From: Thermoanaerobacterium thermosaccharolyticum DSM 571
GTDB taxonomy: Bacteria > Bacillota > Thermoanaerobacteria > Thermoanaerobacterales > Thermoanaerobacteraceae
Assembly: GCF_000145615.1 (NCBI RefSeq)
Contig: NC_014410.1
Location: forward strand, 2,405,501-2,469,500
DNA: 64,000 nt
Reading direction: 5' to 3'
In this document: piece by piece, positions 17,488-26,034 of the stretch
How positions within the stretch are numbered: position 1 is the first letter of the stretch
Layout: the number at the start of each line of letters is the position of its first letter
Program-made: the position numbers and the translations under genes
The notes under the pieces: generated by a model
The model's input: the letters and a program-made list of their open reading frames with translations, nothing else
What the model was told of the DNA's origin: nothing
The model's database searches: none

Positions 17488-19048
17488 AGTATACCTCCAA
17501 ATAAGATTTCTTCTTGAATTCTTCTATGCATTCAATGATACCTTTAAGTGGAATCTTAAACCACGATGGTCTGTTGTTGACTTCGTAAATTGCTTCAAAT
17601 ATAGCTTTATCCAATTTAAATAAAGCCAAAATAGCACTTAAATGGTCTAAATCCGGTATCAAGTCTTTTTTATTTGAATTTATAATATTTACATAATTTT
17701 CTATGAATGATTTAGTAATAACGGTTGCCCATACCGATAAAAGATTTTCTATCTTTTCTATATCTAGATCTCCTTTCCCGCTTTCCTTGTATTCAAAATA
17801 TTGAGAGTATGCAGCATAATTAAACGACCTTATCATACCTGCTACATCTTTTAACGGCGATATGTGCCTGCTTCTTTCAGATATTGATTTTGTCGGTTCT
17901 CCTTCAAAATCAATCAAAATGTACCCATTTTCCGTTTTTAATAGCTGCTCTAAGTGTAAATCGCCGTGGCATCTTAAATATTTGCCGAAATATGGCACTA
18001 AGTCTTTAATATTGCTTATACTATCAAATAAGAAGTCTTTATTTTCAAGAATGTCTCTTATCATATACTCTATTTCGCCGCTGTATTCACCGCTACTTAT
18101 ATATTTAAAAAGAAGATTAAGATTTGATATTATCTGGTTTACTAAGTCATTTACATCGGATTCCTTTGGACTTATGACACCAAAATTCTCCTCTGCAATT
18201 GAAGACAATTTAATATGCATATTGGCGATTAAATCTGATATGTTTTTTACTTCATCGATGTAATCACTGCAATTTTTATATATATAGCTTGAACAATCAC
18301 TTCCATCGTATTTCGATATAAATTCTCTCAAGTAGTCCTGCGTATACTGCCACATATCTGCAATATTGTCTATATATTGTGAAAACATTGAAAGAGTATA
18401 TATATTATTGTCATTATCCTCGTACAAAAAATATCCTCTTATATCCTGAACATTTAAAAAGCCATATTTTCTCAGCATATAAGTCATTTCAAGATCAGGA
18501 TTCATTCCATTAACCATTCTCCTAAAAGTCTTTACTATCTCATTTTTGTTAAGCAGCGTCAAGCTATTGCTGGATTTGTTGTTAAGCCTTTCAGAGCTGT
18601 AAATATCATGACTTAGAAGCATATATGGCTTAAGCCGCCCGCCAGATTTAAACTCCACATCTTTTCCATCTCTTAATATCCTATCTAAGCATCTAATGTA
18701 TTCCACATCATCAACCGCATCATATATGACTGCTAAATAATTGCTTTCCTGGTAAGTTGTTAAATAGTCATCACTTAATATATTTTTTCTCACAATTAGT
18801 GGAAAATAATAGCGAGATTTTTTTTCTTCGCCATTTATAGTATTAAAAATAAAATCTATTAGTGCGGCAATAATAATAATTGATTTGTCTATATGCAATA
18901 TAGCATAGTCGAAAAGCCTCTTATTTTTTATATTAAGTGCTTTCTCTTGAAACCACCTGAACTTCTGTATTTTTTCATCTTTGATACTTTTTATTACAGA
19001 ATCAAGATTTGATATAAGGCCGTCAAATTCCCCTTCTTCTAATGCCAC
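17480..19048 (-). CDS. Maltokinase-like aminoglycoside-phosphotransferase-fold kinase
   Basis: About 522 residues. The C-terminal half is a maltokinase (Mak/Pep2) kinase domain: the catalytic loop reads LRCHGDLHLEQLL, the Mg-binding segment YILIDFEGEP, then ISPLKDVAGMIRSFNYAAY and the terminal VNNRPSWFKIPLKGI. Maltokinase makes maltose 1-phosphate with ATP. The N-terminal 200 residues are divergent. I choose the GTG at 19046-19048 because GAAAGGA lies 9 nt upstream; earlier ATG and TTG codons are too near the SD. No GlgE or TreS is seen here, so the product's use is unclear. Confidence 0.78.
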   Translation of the reverse strand: MALEEGEFDGLISNLDSVIKSIKDEKIQKFRWFQEKALNIKNKRLFDYAILHIDKSIIIIAALIDFIFNTINGEEKKSRYYFPLIVRKNILSDDYLTTYQESNYLAVIYDAVDDVEYIRCLDRILRDGKDVEFKSGGRLKPYMLLSHDIYSSERLNNKSSNSLTLLNKNEIVKTFRRMVNGMNPDLEMTYMLRKYGFLNVQDIRGYFLYEDNDNNIYTLSMFSQYIDNIADMWQYTQDYLREFISKYDGSDCSSYIYKNCSDYIDEVKNISDLIANMHIKLSSIAEENFGVISPKESDVNDLVNQIISNLNLLFKYISSGEYSGEIEYMIRDILENKDFLFDSISNIKDLVPYFGKYLRCHGDLHLEQLLKTENGYILIDFEGEPTKSISERSRHISPLKDVAGMIRSFNYAAYSQYFEYKESGKGDLDIEKIENLLSVWATVITKSFIENYVNIINSNKKDLIPDLDHLSAILALFKLDKAIFEAIYEVNNRPSWFKIPLKGIIECIEEFKKKSYLEVYYG

Positions 19049-19066
19049 GTAAATCATTCCTTTCAA

Positions 19067-20056
19067 TTAATCTAGCCGCAAAATAGACGCAGCCTGTTCT
19101 GGCGGCGTCGGATTTATATATGCACCTGTTGCAAGCTCAAATCCAGCGAAAGTAGTAAGCCTTGGCAATATCTCTATATGCCAGTGAAAGTCTCGTTCAT
19201 CTTGATGAGGGAGCGTGTGAATCACTATGTTGTACGGCGGATAGTCAAATAAATCTTCATATCTATTTATAATATATTTTAGCAATGATGATAAGCTTTT
19301 AATGTCATCACTGTCTATCTTGTTAAATGCTTTCTTATGTTCTTTAGGCAGTATCCATGATTCATACGCAAACCGCGATGCAAAAGGACAAATCACAATA
19401 AATCTGTCATTTTCAGCCACAACTCTTGTCTTTTCAGTCAATTCATCATTGACAATGTCACAGTAAGGACATGTTCCTTTCCCATTTTTATATTTTTCTA
19501 CTCCTTGCAACTCCCTTTCTACTGCTTCTGGTATAAATGTAACAGCCATAATCTGCCAATGCCCATGCTCCAACGAAGCACCACCGTTTGCACCAAAGTT
19601 TTTAAACATCTGAACATATTTAATATTTTTATCTTTTACTATTTCATCATACCTTAAAATCAGTGCCTTTATAATATTTTGGATCTCATCTATCTCCATC
19701 TGACCCAACGTCTTGTCATGATGGTTGCTTTCGACAATAATCTCAGCAACACCGTAGCCATCATTTGCTTTGTGTAATTCATTGTGCAATTCATTGTCGC
19801 CTTCCACCATTGAACTATTTGTATCTTTGCTAAAAGCAGCAAATTTGTTGTTGAAGCCTCTCAATTTCCACGTCCCTTTTTCATCACAAAACTCAACAAG
19901 CGTTGGTGGCGTCATGTTTTCATTTCCTGGGCAAAAGGGGCAAGGACCATCGTTCTTTACCACATCTGTCTTTTTAAAATCGTGAGGCCTTTTCCCTCTC
20001 TCCGTCGATATAACTGCGATTTTTCCTGTCACCACATCGTATCTTATTTCAGACAT
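19067..20056 (-). CDS. GalT-like hexose-1-phosphate nucleotidylyltransferase
   Basis: A 329-residue HIT-superfamily enzyme of the galactose-1-phosphate uridylyltransferase type. Zinc-site cysteines appear in CPFCPGN and CPYCDIVND. The active site reads LEHGHWQIMA, a His-Gly-His where classical GalT has His-Pro-His, and HWHIEILPR is near the end. No galK or galE is adjacent. Coupled to a maltokinase-like and an ADP-glucose-type GT4 gene, it may act as an NDP-glucose phosphorylase/transferase in glucan metabolism rather than in galactose use. First gene of the operon, behind a consensus promoter. Confidence 0.8.
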   Translation of the reverse strand: MSEIRYDVVTGKIAVISTERGKRPHDFKKTDVVKNDGPCPFCPGNENMTPPTLVEFCDEKGTWKLRGFNNKFAAFSKDTNSSMVEGDNELHNELHKANDGYGVAEIIVESNHHDKTLGQMEIDEIQNIIKALILRYDEIVKDKNIKYVQMFKNFGANGGASLEHGHWQIMAVTFIPEAVERELQGVEKYKNGKGTCPYCDIVNDELTEKTRVVAENDRFIVICPFASRFAYESWILPKEHKKAFNKIDSDDIKSLSSLLKYIINRYEDLFDYPPYNIVIHTLPHQDERDFHWHIEILPRLTTFAGFELATGAYINPTPPEQAASILRLD

Positions 20057-20090
20057 GCTATCACCCTTATCTTAAAAAAAGTAACTCTGA

Positions 20091-20102
20091 TGCAAGCGGT
20101 TG
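20091..20102 (-). promoter_or_regulatory. Putative LacI-type operator in the galT leader
   Basis: GCAAGCGGTTGC, a CG-centred imperfect palindrome like MalR/CcpA-family sites, lies in the 5' leader of the operon. It resembles the second site at 20162-20177. Confidence 0.5.
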
Positions 20103-20161
20103 CTATTAAATAAATAAAAACCTGCTTTTGAATATAATTCTAAAACCAAAATTCATTTTGT

Positions 20162-20217
20162 GTGCAACCGAGTGCACTCCTTAAATATATAATATACTCT
20201 TTTAGAAAAAATGTCAA
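20162..20217 (-). promoter_or_regulatory. Promoter and operator of the galT-like operon
   Basis: Minus-strand TTGACA (20212-20217), a 17-nt spacer and TATTAT (20189-20194). GTGCAACCGAGTGCAC (20162-20177), an inverted repeat, covers about +5 to +20, where a LacI-type repressor would act. Confidence 0.7.
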
Positions 20218-20319
20218 TCTAATTTTTATAATCTGGCACCTATATATGCTTTTCTTGAGCATTAATTATAAACTCCACCATTCCTTATTCTTATTCAACG
20301 GAAGAAATTCTATTGTAAA

Positions 20320-20395
20320 GTGGTAATTTTTCAACTGAAATACTGAACGCTTTTAGTAAAACATAAGCATTCAATGTTACCACATTTAAAAAAGC
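20320..20395. repeat. Imperfect palindrome in the intergenic region
   Basis: GTGGTAA and TTACCAC arms, with inner GAACGCTT/AAGCATTC arms, enclose about 70 nt between the galT promoter and the holin-like toxin locus. No coding capacity is seen; it may be a remnant mobile repeat. Confidence 0.35.
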
Positions 20396-20429
20396 ACTCA
20401 AATTGATGAGTGCCTAATGCATTTATATA

Positions 20430-20438
20430 TGCTATAAT
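20430..20438 (+). promoter_or_regulatory. Extended -10 promoter of the holin-like toxin
   Basis: TGCTATAAT, an extended -10 box without a clear -35. The same nine bases occur in inverted orientation at 20674-20682, driving the antisense RNA. Confidence 0.6.
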
Positions 20439-20502
20439 TATACTTGAGGCAGTCGGATAAGCAGGGTGCAGTTGCCACTCTCCTTATAAGGAGGTGGTTG
20501 CT

Positions 20503-20586
20503 ATGATGAATACATATCAAACGTTGTCTTTAATGATAATGTTTGGAATGTTAATTATAGCAGTCCTCGATTTTAAGAGGAAATAA
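20503..20586 (+). CDS. Putative holin-like toxin peptide (type I TA)
   Basis: A 27-residue peptide: MMNTYQTLSLMIMFGMLIIA, then a short charged tail ending DFKRK. One transmembrane helix. It fits the Firmicutes putative holin-like toxin family related to B. subtilis TxpA/BsrG peptides (pattern M-x-TYE/Q-L-MI-FGMLI). AAGGAGG lies 8 nt before the ATG but is paired in a leader hairpin (CTCCTTA/TAAGGAG plus CCAC/GTGG at about 20476-20497), a usual feature of these toxins. An antisense RNA promoter faces it from 20674. It probably depolarises the membrane when translated. Confidence 0.8.
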   Translation: MMNTYQTLSLMIMFGMLIIAVLDFKRK

Positions 20587-20667
20587 CCGCCCTGCTGATA
20601 CCAGGACGGTTTAAGATTTTTAAAACCGCTTCTTGGGCAACCGCATTTTGCGGACGGCTGCCTCTTT
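20580..20667 (-). ncRNA. Antisense RNA of the holin-like toxin locus
   Basis: Predicted from an extended -10 (TGCTATAAT on the minus strand, 20674-20682). The RNA would run through a GC-rich hairpin (about 20635-20663) and end at the hairpin 20587-20610 followed by TTATTT, overlapping the 3' end of the toxin mRNA. Ends are inferred. Confidence 0.6.
20587..20610. terminator. Shared bidirectional terminator of the toxin and antisense RNAs
   Basis: CCG-C-CCTG / CAGG-A-CGG stem directly after the toxin stop, with T-rich sequence on both sides (TTAAGATTTTT rightward, TTATTTCC leftward). Confidence 0.6.
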
Positions 20668-20766
20668 ATTTATATTATAGCATATTTTTTAAAAAAATAA
20701 ACAAAAATTTAGCTGTCTTAAATCTATTATTAAACTAATATTCCATTAACCAATAAACATTGTTAT

Positions 20767-20948
20767 GAAAATATTATTAAAAGCGAACGATTAATGAAGC
20801 TTACGTAATATATCACGATGAACGAAGCGCAGTTTGGCGTATGAGCGAAAGCGAAAGCCGTCACAACGCATAGACGGCGTTAGCCAAACAAGCGAAGAGA
20901 ATCGATGATATATAGTAAGCGGAATTTGTGAGCGTTAATAATATTTTC
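20767..20948. repeat. MITE-like long imperfect palindrome with 14-bp terminal inverted repeats
   Basis: A 182-bp element bounded by perfect 14-bp inverted repeats (GAAAATATTATTAA at 20767-20780, complement at 20935-20948). Much of the interior is self-complementary: CTTAC, TATATCA, GCG and TTTGGC segments recur in order on both arms around a centre near 20858. GC-richer than its flanks and without an open reading frame. It lies 82 nt before the exchanger gene. Confidence 0.7.
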
Positions 20949-21029
20949 CATGAATATAATCTCTTATTCCAAATTATAATTTAGTATGGTCTTCCATATA
21001 TTCTTAGAAATGAGAAGGAGCTGTTTATA

Positions 21030-22022
21030 TTGGCTTTTATGATAGCTATGTTTTCTTTAAGCTTAATCCTTATATTGGCATCGTGCATATACTTTACAAA
21101 TGCTGTGGAATGGTTAGGTAAAAAACTCAATTTAAGCCAGGGTGTCATTGGAAGTATTTTTGCCGCAGTAGGTACTGCAATGCCAGAAACAATAATACCT
21201 ATAATAGCAATTGTTTTTCACAAGGGCCAAGCATCAGAAGAAATAGGAGTCGGAGCCATAGTTGGTGCTCCTTTCATGCTGTCGACACTTGGCTTTTTTG
21301 TTACAGGTGCTTCAGCAATAGTATACGCTTTATTTCGCAAAAGACCATTTAAAATCACCCCTTCATTGACTGGATTTCAAAGGGACATGTCGTATTTTAT
21401 TATCATATATTCTGTAGCCGTCATTACCTCATTCATAAATAGATACTTAAATATCAAAACAGCAATATCAATATTCATTTTGCTTTCATATTTTATTTAT
21501 GTAGCCCACACATTTTCTTCAAAAGAAGACAGCTTAAAAGATGTAGATAATCTGTTTTTTTCAAAGCACTTCCATTTAGATACAACTTTATATATTATAA
21601 TTCTGCAGCTTGTCTTTTCACTTTTTGGAATCTCTTACGGTGCCCATATTTTTATCAAATATACAGAACAACTGTCAGCATTATTGGGAGTACCGCCTGC
21701 AATCTTATCCCTTATAATCACGCCTATAGCAACTGAGCTACCGGAAAAGCTTAATTCAATCCTTTGGATAGGGCAAAAAAAAGATACCCTTGCACTTTTA
21801 AATATCACAGGTGCAATGGTATTTCAATCATCTGTGCCTGTTGCCATAGGCATGATGTTTACAGAATGGAATTTAACAGGTCTGACAATGCTGACGACTG
21901 TGCTAGCGCTTATCTCATCGTATATAAGCCTTATATATGCAGCCAGCAAAAAAAGCTTAAGCCCATTTATTTTAATGGCAGGCAGCATATTCTACTGTAT
22001 ATTTTTGCTACAGCTTCTTTGA
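21030..22022 (+). CDS. Sodium/calcium exchanger family membrane protein
   Basis: A 330-residue CaCA-family antiporter with about ten membrane helices in two halves. The first alpha-repeat reads GTAMPETIIPIIAI with VGAIVGAPFMLST; the second is TPIATELPEKLNSILW followed by NITGAMVFQSSVP. Both keep the acidic residue expected to bind the cation. TTG start with AAGGAG 10 nt upstream. Monocistronic, convergent with the flavin reductase gene (stops abut). Ion specificity cannot be read. Confidence 0.85.
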   Translation: MAFMIAMFSLSLILILASCIYFTNAVEWLGKKLNLSQGVIGSIFAAVGTAMPETIIPIIAIVFHKGQASEEIGVGAIVGAPFMLSTLGFFVTGASAIVYALFRKRPFKITPSLTGFQRDMSYFIIIYSVAVITSFINRYLNIKTAISIFILLSYFIYVAHTFSSKEDSLKDVDNLFFSKHFHLDTTLYIIILQLVFSLFGISYGAHIFIKYTEQLSALLGVPPAILSLIITPIATELPEKLNSILWIGQKKDTLALLNITGAMVFQSSVPVAIGMMFTEWNLTGLTMLTTVLALISSYISLIYAASKKSLSPFILMAGSIFYCIFLLQLL

Positions 22023-22526
22023 CTATTCTTTTATATATGACGCCACAATTTCACCGAAGTAGAATGTATGGTAGTCTGGATACCACCTTTTATCAATATC
22101 AGCATTAAGATTTTCCTTTAACATTTCCTGCTTATACACGACTTTACATTCGTAGTGCAGTGAACATTCTCCAATTATAGGTGTCTCAATTTTTTGAGAT
22201 GGAATTGGGGTGAGATTGCACTCCTTAAACTTGTCAAAGTCCCTCCCCGATTTTGTACCGCAAAACGCAATAGCTTTATTTAGGTCCTCATTTAGAGGTA
22301 CGCTAATCGTAAATTCACCTGATTTTTCGATTTGATTGTATGTAAAGCGTGACTTTCTGACTGCAACGAGAAATACAGGCTTACCCCAAAAATACGTTAT
22401 TCCTCCCCATCCGATTACCATAGTATTTAGCTTATTCTCTTTAGTAGTTAAAAATATACCCCTTGATGTAAGCTTTTGATTTACTTCTTTCATGTACATA
22501 TCATAAGGCACTTCTTTAATATTCAT
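22023..22526 (-). CDS. Flavin reductase family protein (flavoredoxin-like)
   Basis: A 167-residue FMN-binding split-barrel protein. The N-terminal stretch KLTSRGIFLTT and the conserved SRFTYNQIEKSGEFTISVP identify the flavin reductase/flavoredoxin family. These dimeric cytoplasmic proteins reduce flavins or pass electrons to partner enzymes. GGAGGG precedes the ATG. Single gene; partner unknown. Confidence 0.85.
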   Translation of the reverse strand: MNIKEVPYDMYMKEVNQKLTSRGIFLTTKENKLNTMVIGWGGITYFWGKPVFLVAVRKSRFTYNQIEKSGEFTISVPLNEDLNKAIAFCGTKSGRDFDKFKECNLTPIPSQKIETPIIGECSLHYECKVVYKQEMLKENLNADIDKRWYPDYHTFYFGEIVASYIKE

Positions 22527-22600
22527 TAAAATCCCTCCATTAATATTTTATTCATTATACATTTTATAGCTTAACCTTAAAAAAACCAAATCATATGAAA

Positions 22601-22622
22601 AAACCCCGAGCAAACTCGAGGT
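22601..22622 (-). terminator. Terminator of the NfeD-Band7 operon
   Basis: Minus-strand CTCGAG-type stem (22604-22610 with 22615-22621) followed by TTTTTT, just after the Band7 stop. Confidence 0.85.
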
Positions 22623-22633
22623 ATAATACATAT

Positions 22634-23566
22634 TTATTGCTTTTTTATTAGATCCGCTATGGCTGATATGCTTCCTAAAGTATCGACTAATTTGTCTGGA
22701 ATTATAAGTTTATTTGCAGGGTTTTTCGCCATCTCCTGCAGTGCTTCTATCTGCTTCAATGCTATGACAGTCTCATTCGTTCCTGACTCTAATATTGCCT
22801 TATTTACCAATTCGATAGCTTTAGCCTGTGCCTCAGCAATTGCTTCAATAGCTTTTGCTTTGCCTTCTGCCTCTAATATCTGTGACTGCCTTAAGCCTTC
22901 AGCTTTTCTTATATTAGCTTCTTTTTCAGCCTCTGCCTGTAAGATTTTTGCCTGCTTTTGTCCTTCAGCAACAGCTATAGCGCTCTGCTTCTCGCCCTCT
23001 GCTTGAAGTATAGTAGCCCGCTTATCCCTTTCTGCCTTCATCTGCTTCTCCATCGCTTGCCTTATTTCATCTGGAGGAGTGATGTCCTTTATCTCTACAG
23101 ACAGTATCTTTATACCATATGCATCTGTAAGCTGATCTATCACTTTGAGAAGCTCTGCGTTTATCTTGTCCCTGCCTGATAAAACCTCATCAAGTGTCAT
23201 TTCACCAATGATGTTTCTCATGTTTGTTATTGTAGAATAAACTATACCTGATTTGTAATTTTCTATATTGTATATTGCATCTTTTGCATTCATTACTTTA
23301 TAAAATATTACATTATCAACAGATATCTTGACATTGTCCTTCGTAATAACATTCTGCGGTTCAATATCTAGAATCTGCTGCTTGATAGATACTTTTGCCC
23401 GTACATAATCAACAAAAGGTATCACAAAATGCCAGCCCGGCTCCAATACCTTGTAAAACTGTCCTAACCTCTCAATTACATATACATATCCCGTTTGAAC
23501 AACTTTTATGGATGCTAAAACTGCGATTAATATAAGCAGAAGTAAGATAAGAAACAATATCAACAA
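22634..23566 (-). CDS. SPFH/Band 7 membrane protein (stomatin/QmcA-like)
   Basis: A 310-residue protein with one N-terminal membrane helix (residues 1-20). A Band 7 domain (about 20-190) contains VKISVDNVIFYKV and GEMTLDEVLSGRDKIN. A helical Ala/Glu-rich coiled coil (about 190-265, repeating A-E-G-x-K-Q) drives oligomerisation, and the C-terminus reads NKLIIPDKLVDTLGS. SPFH proteins form membrane microdomain scaffolds and work with NfeD proteins; an NfeD-type gene lies 2 nt upstream in the same operon. Confidence 0.92.
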   Translation of the reverse strand: MLILFLILLLLILIAVLASIKVVQTGYVYVIERLGQFYKVLEPGWHFVIPFVDYVRAKVSIKQQILDIEPQNVITKDNVKISVDNVIFYKVMNAKDAIYNIENYKSGIVYSTITNMRNIIGEMTLDEVLSGRDKINAELLKVIDQLTDAYGIKILSVEIKDITPPDEIRQAMEKQMKAERDKRATILQAEGEKQSAIAVAEGQKQAKILQAEAEKEANIRKAEGLRQSQILEAEGKAKAIEAIAEAQAKAIELVNKAILESGTNETVIALKQIEALQEMAKNPANKLIIPDKLVDTLGSISAIADLIKKQ

Positions 23567-23568
23567 CT

Positions 23569-23982
23569 TTATTCCTCCAATCTCTTAACAACTAATTTAT
23601 TTCCTGATATTCCAGTTATTAAAGCGGTGTCACCATTTTTCAAAGGTTCATCAGACTGAACGGTCCAATATATTCCCTCGAAAAAGACTTGGCCCTCTCT
23701 ACCTACGTCACTTTTTATCTCAATCGTCTTTCCTATATATTCGCTTTCATACGGGTACGTCTTTGGTATATTTTTAAATCTTTTTCTTAGATATTTGAAA
23801 GAGAAAATGAGTGATACAATTCCTATCGCGAGAAAAATAAAAATCTGAATTAGTGTATTAAGCCCCAGTAGATCTGCACATATTGCGAAAAAAGCTCCGA
23901 TAGAAAAATTAAAAAATATGAAATTGCTGGTTATAAGGTCAATAACTATGCCTACTACCATTACTGCCAACCATAATGTCAA
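23569..23982 (-). CDS. NfeD-like membrane protein
   Basis: A 137-residue short NfeD protein: three to four N-terminal hydrophobic segments (to about residue 65), then a C-terminal OB-fold domain (about 80-137: YIGKTIEIKSDVGREGQVFF, ending GNKLVVKR). Partner of the Band 7 protein encoded 2 nt downstream. The TTG at 23982 has no well-spaced SD (a GGGGG is about 22 nt upstream), so the true start is uncertain. Confidence 0.85.
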   Translation of the reverse strand: MTLWLAVMVVGIVIDLITSNFIFFNFSIGAFFAICADLLGLNTLIQIFIFLAIGIVSLIFSFKYLRKRFKNIPKTYPYESEYIGKTIEIKSDVGREGQVFFEGIYWTVQSDEPLKNGDTALITGISGNKLVVKRLEE

Positions 23983-24121
23983 TATGCCGTTCGTATTTTG
24001 TATCCCCCTTTCAATGTTAAAAAATTGATATTTATCTTAGTATACCACAGTATGTGTCCAACATAAAGTAGTCAGACAAGGCATTTTATAAATTTTCTAT
24101 AAATTTTTTAGGCAATATATT

Positions 24122-24147
24122 AGAGCCGATCGCAAAGTATCGGCTCT
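24122..24147 (+). terminator. Hairpin with a rightward T4 tract
   Basis: AGAGCCGAT/ATCGGCTCT stem with an 8-nt loop, followed rightward by TTTT. It lies after the GH4 gene (minus strand), which is the less favourable orientation; weak as a terminator. Confidence 0.45.
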
Positions 24148-24202
24148 TTTAAGGAGGATCATCATTTTTAGTTTACAATAAATGTTCGTAATTATAAAGA
24201 CA

Positions 24203-25600
24203 TTAAACTTTTAATTCCCATCCATCTAAGTATTTTTTCGTATTTTCAAGCATTTCATTAAATAATTTTTTTACATCTTTTAAAGATATTGTAACAAGTG
24301 GATCATTTACAAAAGCGCTGAAAGCTAAGTCGTAATCCTTCTTTAAAGCAGCTTTTAGGGTCGTTTCTTGGTTGTATACTTGCCTTAGCACAAGGCTATT
24401 TACATTATCAGGCAATTTCCCTGATAATATAGGTTTTAATTTATTTCCTGAAAATAAAGCATTTGTTTCAACTACCGCACCATAAGGTATTCCCTCAATC
24501 TGACCATAGTTTGGTATATTTACATTTGTAACTAAATCACCTAAACCTAATAACGCTTTAATTTGTCTAACGCCTTCTTCTCCTGTCTCCTTTAACTCAA
24601 ATTTTTCTTCACCTATTTTAAGTCTTTTACTTCTTTCAAGCCTGCGTTTTAAGTCCTCTTTCCGCCAGCTTACAGTTGTTAAACCAAACATCCATTCTTT
24701 AACTGTCTCTGGATCTTTTAAATACCAATACCCTGGCACAAATTCCGCCAGATGCCTATCACCTGCTGCAGCAATTATTCCGTATCTTAAAAACAAGTCG
24801 AATTTTACTCTCTCTGCAGATACAAACGAGTTATTCATCCAATTGTCATTATCATCACTGATAAATCCAGTTTCGTAATACTTATTCACAAATTGCTTAT
24901 AGACATGCATTAAATCTATGTCTTTGTATCTTGCATTGTCAATCCATGTAAAATGATTTATCCCTAAGACGTTTATCTTTATCTCTTCCCTTGGAACATC
25001 ATTAATACCCTCTACATCTTGCAACGCCTTGGATAATAGCTTTTGTGTGCCAAAAACCTCATGACAGCATCCAAATGCTTTAATTTGAGGGAAAATTTCA
25101 TATAATGTCCTGACACAAAGTGTCATAGGATTGGTATAATTTATGACCCATGCATCTGGACAATGCTCTTTAATCGCATTGGCAATATCCGCAAACATCG
25201 GAATTGTCCTTAAAGCTCTTACTATTCCTCCTGGTCCTACAGTATCACCTACAGATTGATAAATACCATACTTTTCAGGTGTATGAACATCAGATTCCAT
25301 CTCGTTAAACGTTCCAGGTAAAATAGATATTATGACAAAATCAGCACCTTTTAGTGACTCTTCTAACGTCTCACAAGCTTTATAAAGCCATTTACCTTTA
25401 ACATCCTGCCTCATTGATAGAGAATTACCTATTATCTCGTTGTCACGTGCCGCATCATAATCTATGTCATATAACTTTACCGTACCAGAAATGCTCTCTT
25501 CCTTCGCCAAATCAGTCATTAAGTTCCATGCCCATCCTCTTGAGCCACCTCCGACATAAGCAATAGTAATGTCATGCACCTTCCCATCTGTATACCTCAT
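24203..25600 (-). CDS. GH4 family glycosidase, probable alpha-galacturonidase
   Basis: A 465-residue GH4 enzyme, which uses NAD and a divalent metal for an oxidation-elimination mechanism. GGGSRGWAWNLMTDLA is the nucleotide loop, NYTNPMTLCVRT the substrate segment and GCCHEVFG the metal-site signature. A CHEV motif at this site is the mark described for the LplD/alpha-galacturonidase branch, which fits the pectin genes at 1-7 kb. Upstream lie stubs of a permease and an esterase gene, so its original operon has been broken. Confidence 0.88.
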   Translation of the reverse strand: MRYTDGKVHDITIAYVGGGSRGWAWNLMTDLAKEESISGTVKLYDIDYDAARDNEIIGNSLSMRQDVKGKWLYKACETLEESLKGADFVIISILPGTFNEMESDVHTPEKYGIYQSVGDTVGPGGIVRALRTIPMFADIANAIKEHCPDAWVINYTNPMTLCVRTLYEIFPQIKAFGCCHEVFGTQKLLSKALQDVEGINDVPREEIKINVLGINHFTWIDNARYKDIDLMHVYKQFVNKYYETGFISDDNDNWMNNSFVSAERVKFDLFLRYGIIAAAGDRHLAEFVPGYWYLKDPETVKEWMFGLTTVSWRKEDLKRRLERSKRLKIGEEKFELKETGEEGVRQIKALLGLGDLVTNVNIPNYGQIEGIPYGAVVETNALFSGNKLKPILSGKLPDNVNSLVLRQVYNQETTLKAALKKDYDLAFSAFVNDPLVTISLKDVKKLFNEMLENTKKYLDGWELKV

Positions 25601-25657
25601 AAAGCTCAGCCTCCTGACATAAAATATGTTATTTTATTGAGTAAACTTATACTTAGT

Positions 25658-25708
25658 TTAGTTCTTCAACCCGGTTGTTGCAATACCTTCAACGAAATAT
25701 TTTTTGAT
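25658..25708 (-). pseudogene. C-terminal stub of a MalG-type sugar permease
   Basis: Sixteen codons ending KKYFVEGIATTGLKN, nearly the same as the end of the intact permease at 1289-2194 (KYFVEGISTSGLKG), then a stop. A stop precedes it in frame. It shows that a sugar ABC operon once stood upstream of the GH4 gene. Confidence 0.65.
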
Positions 25709-25795
25709 CTATTTAGAAGAAAAAAATATCCTTTTTTGCAACGATTAAGCGTCACTAAAAGGATATTTCTGCTATTTATGATTAATATTAAACCA

Positions 25796-25980
25796 TTATA
25801 TTTTTTCCCATTGTCTTTTTAACCAATTCGTAGCCAATTCAAGCCAAATACTGCAGTCAAGATTTATATGCTCTGAATGACTATCTGCTGTTGTCTCATC
25901 ACATAGCGATAATCCATGAGTACCACTTTCAAATATGTGTAATTCATAAGGTACCAGAAATTTCGCATCTAAAAATTTTT
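25796..25980 (-). pseudogene. C-terminal remnant of an alpha/beta-hydrolase esterase
   Basis: About 60 codons containing VPYELHIFESGTHGLSLCDE, the region of the catalytic His in acetyl-xylan-esterase-like alpha/beta hydrolases, and ending in a helix with a conserved Trp. The rest is missing; a transposase gene begins about 160 nt away. Probably a carbohydrate esterase of the former GH4 operon. Confidence 0.6.
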
Positions 25981-26034
25981 AGAGCCATAAATCAATTGAT
26001 TTATATAGTTTAACGAATTGTAACTAGAAATATG

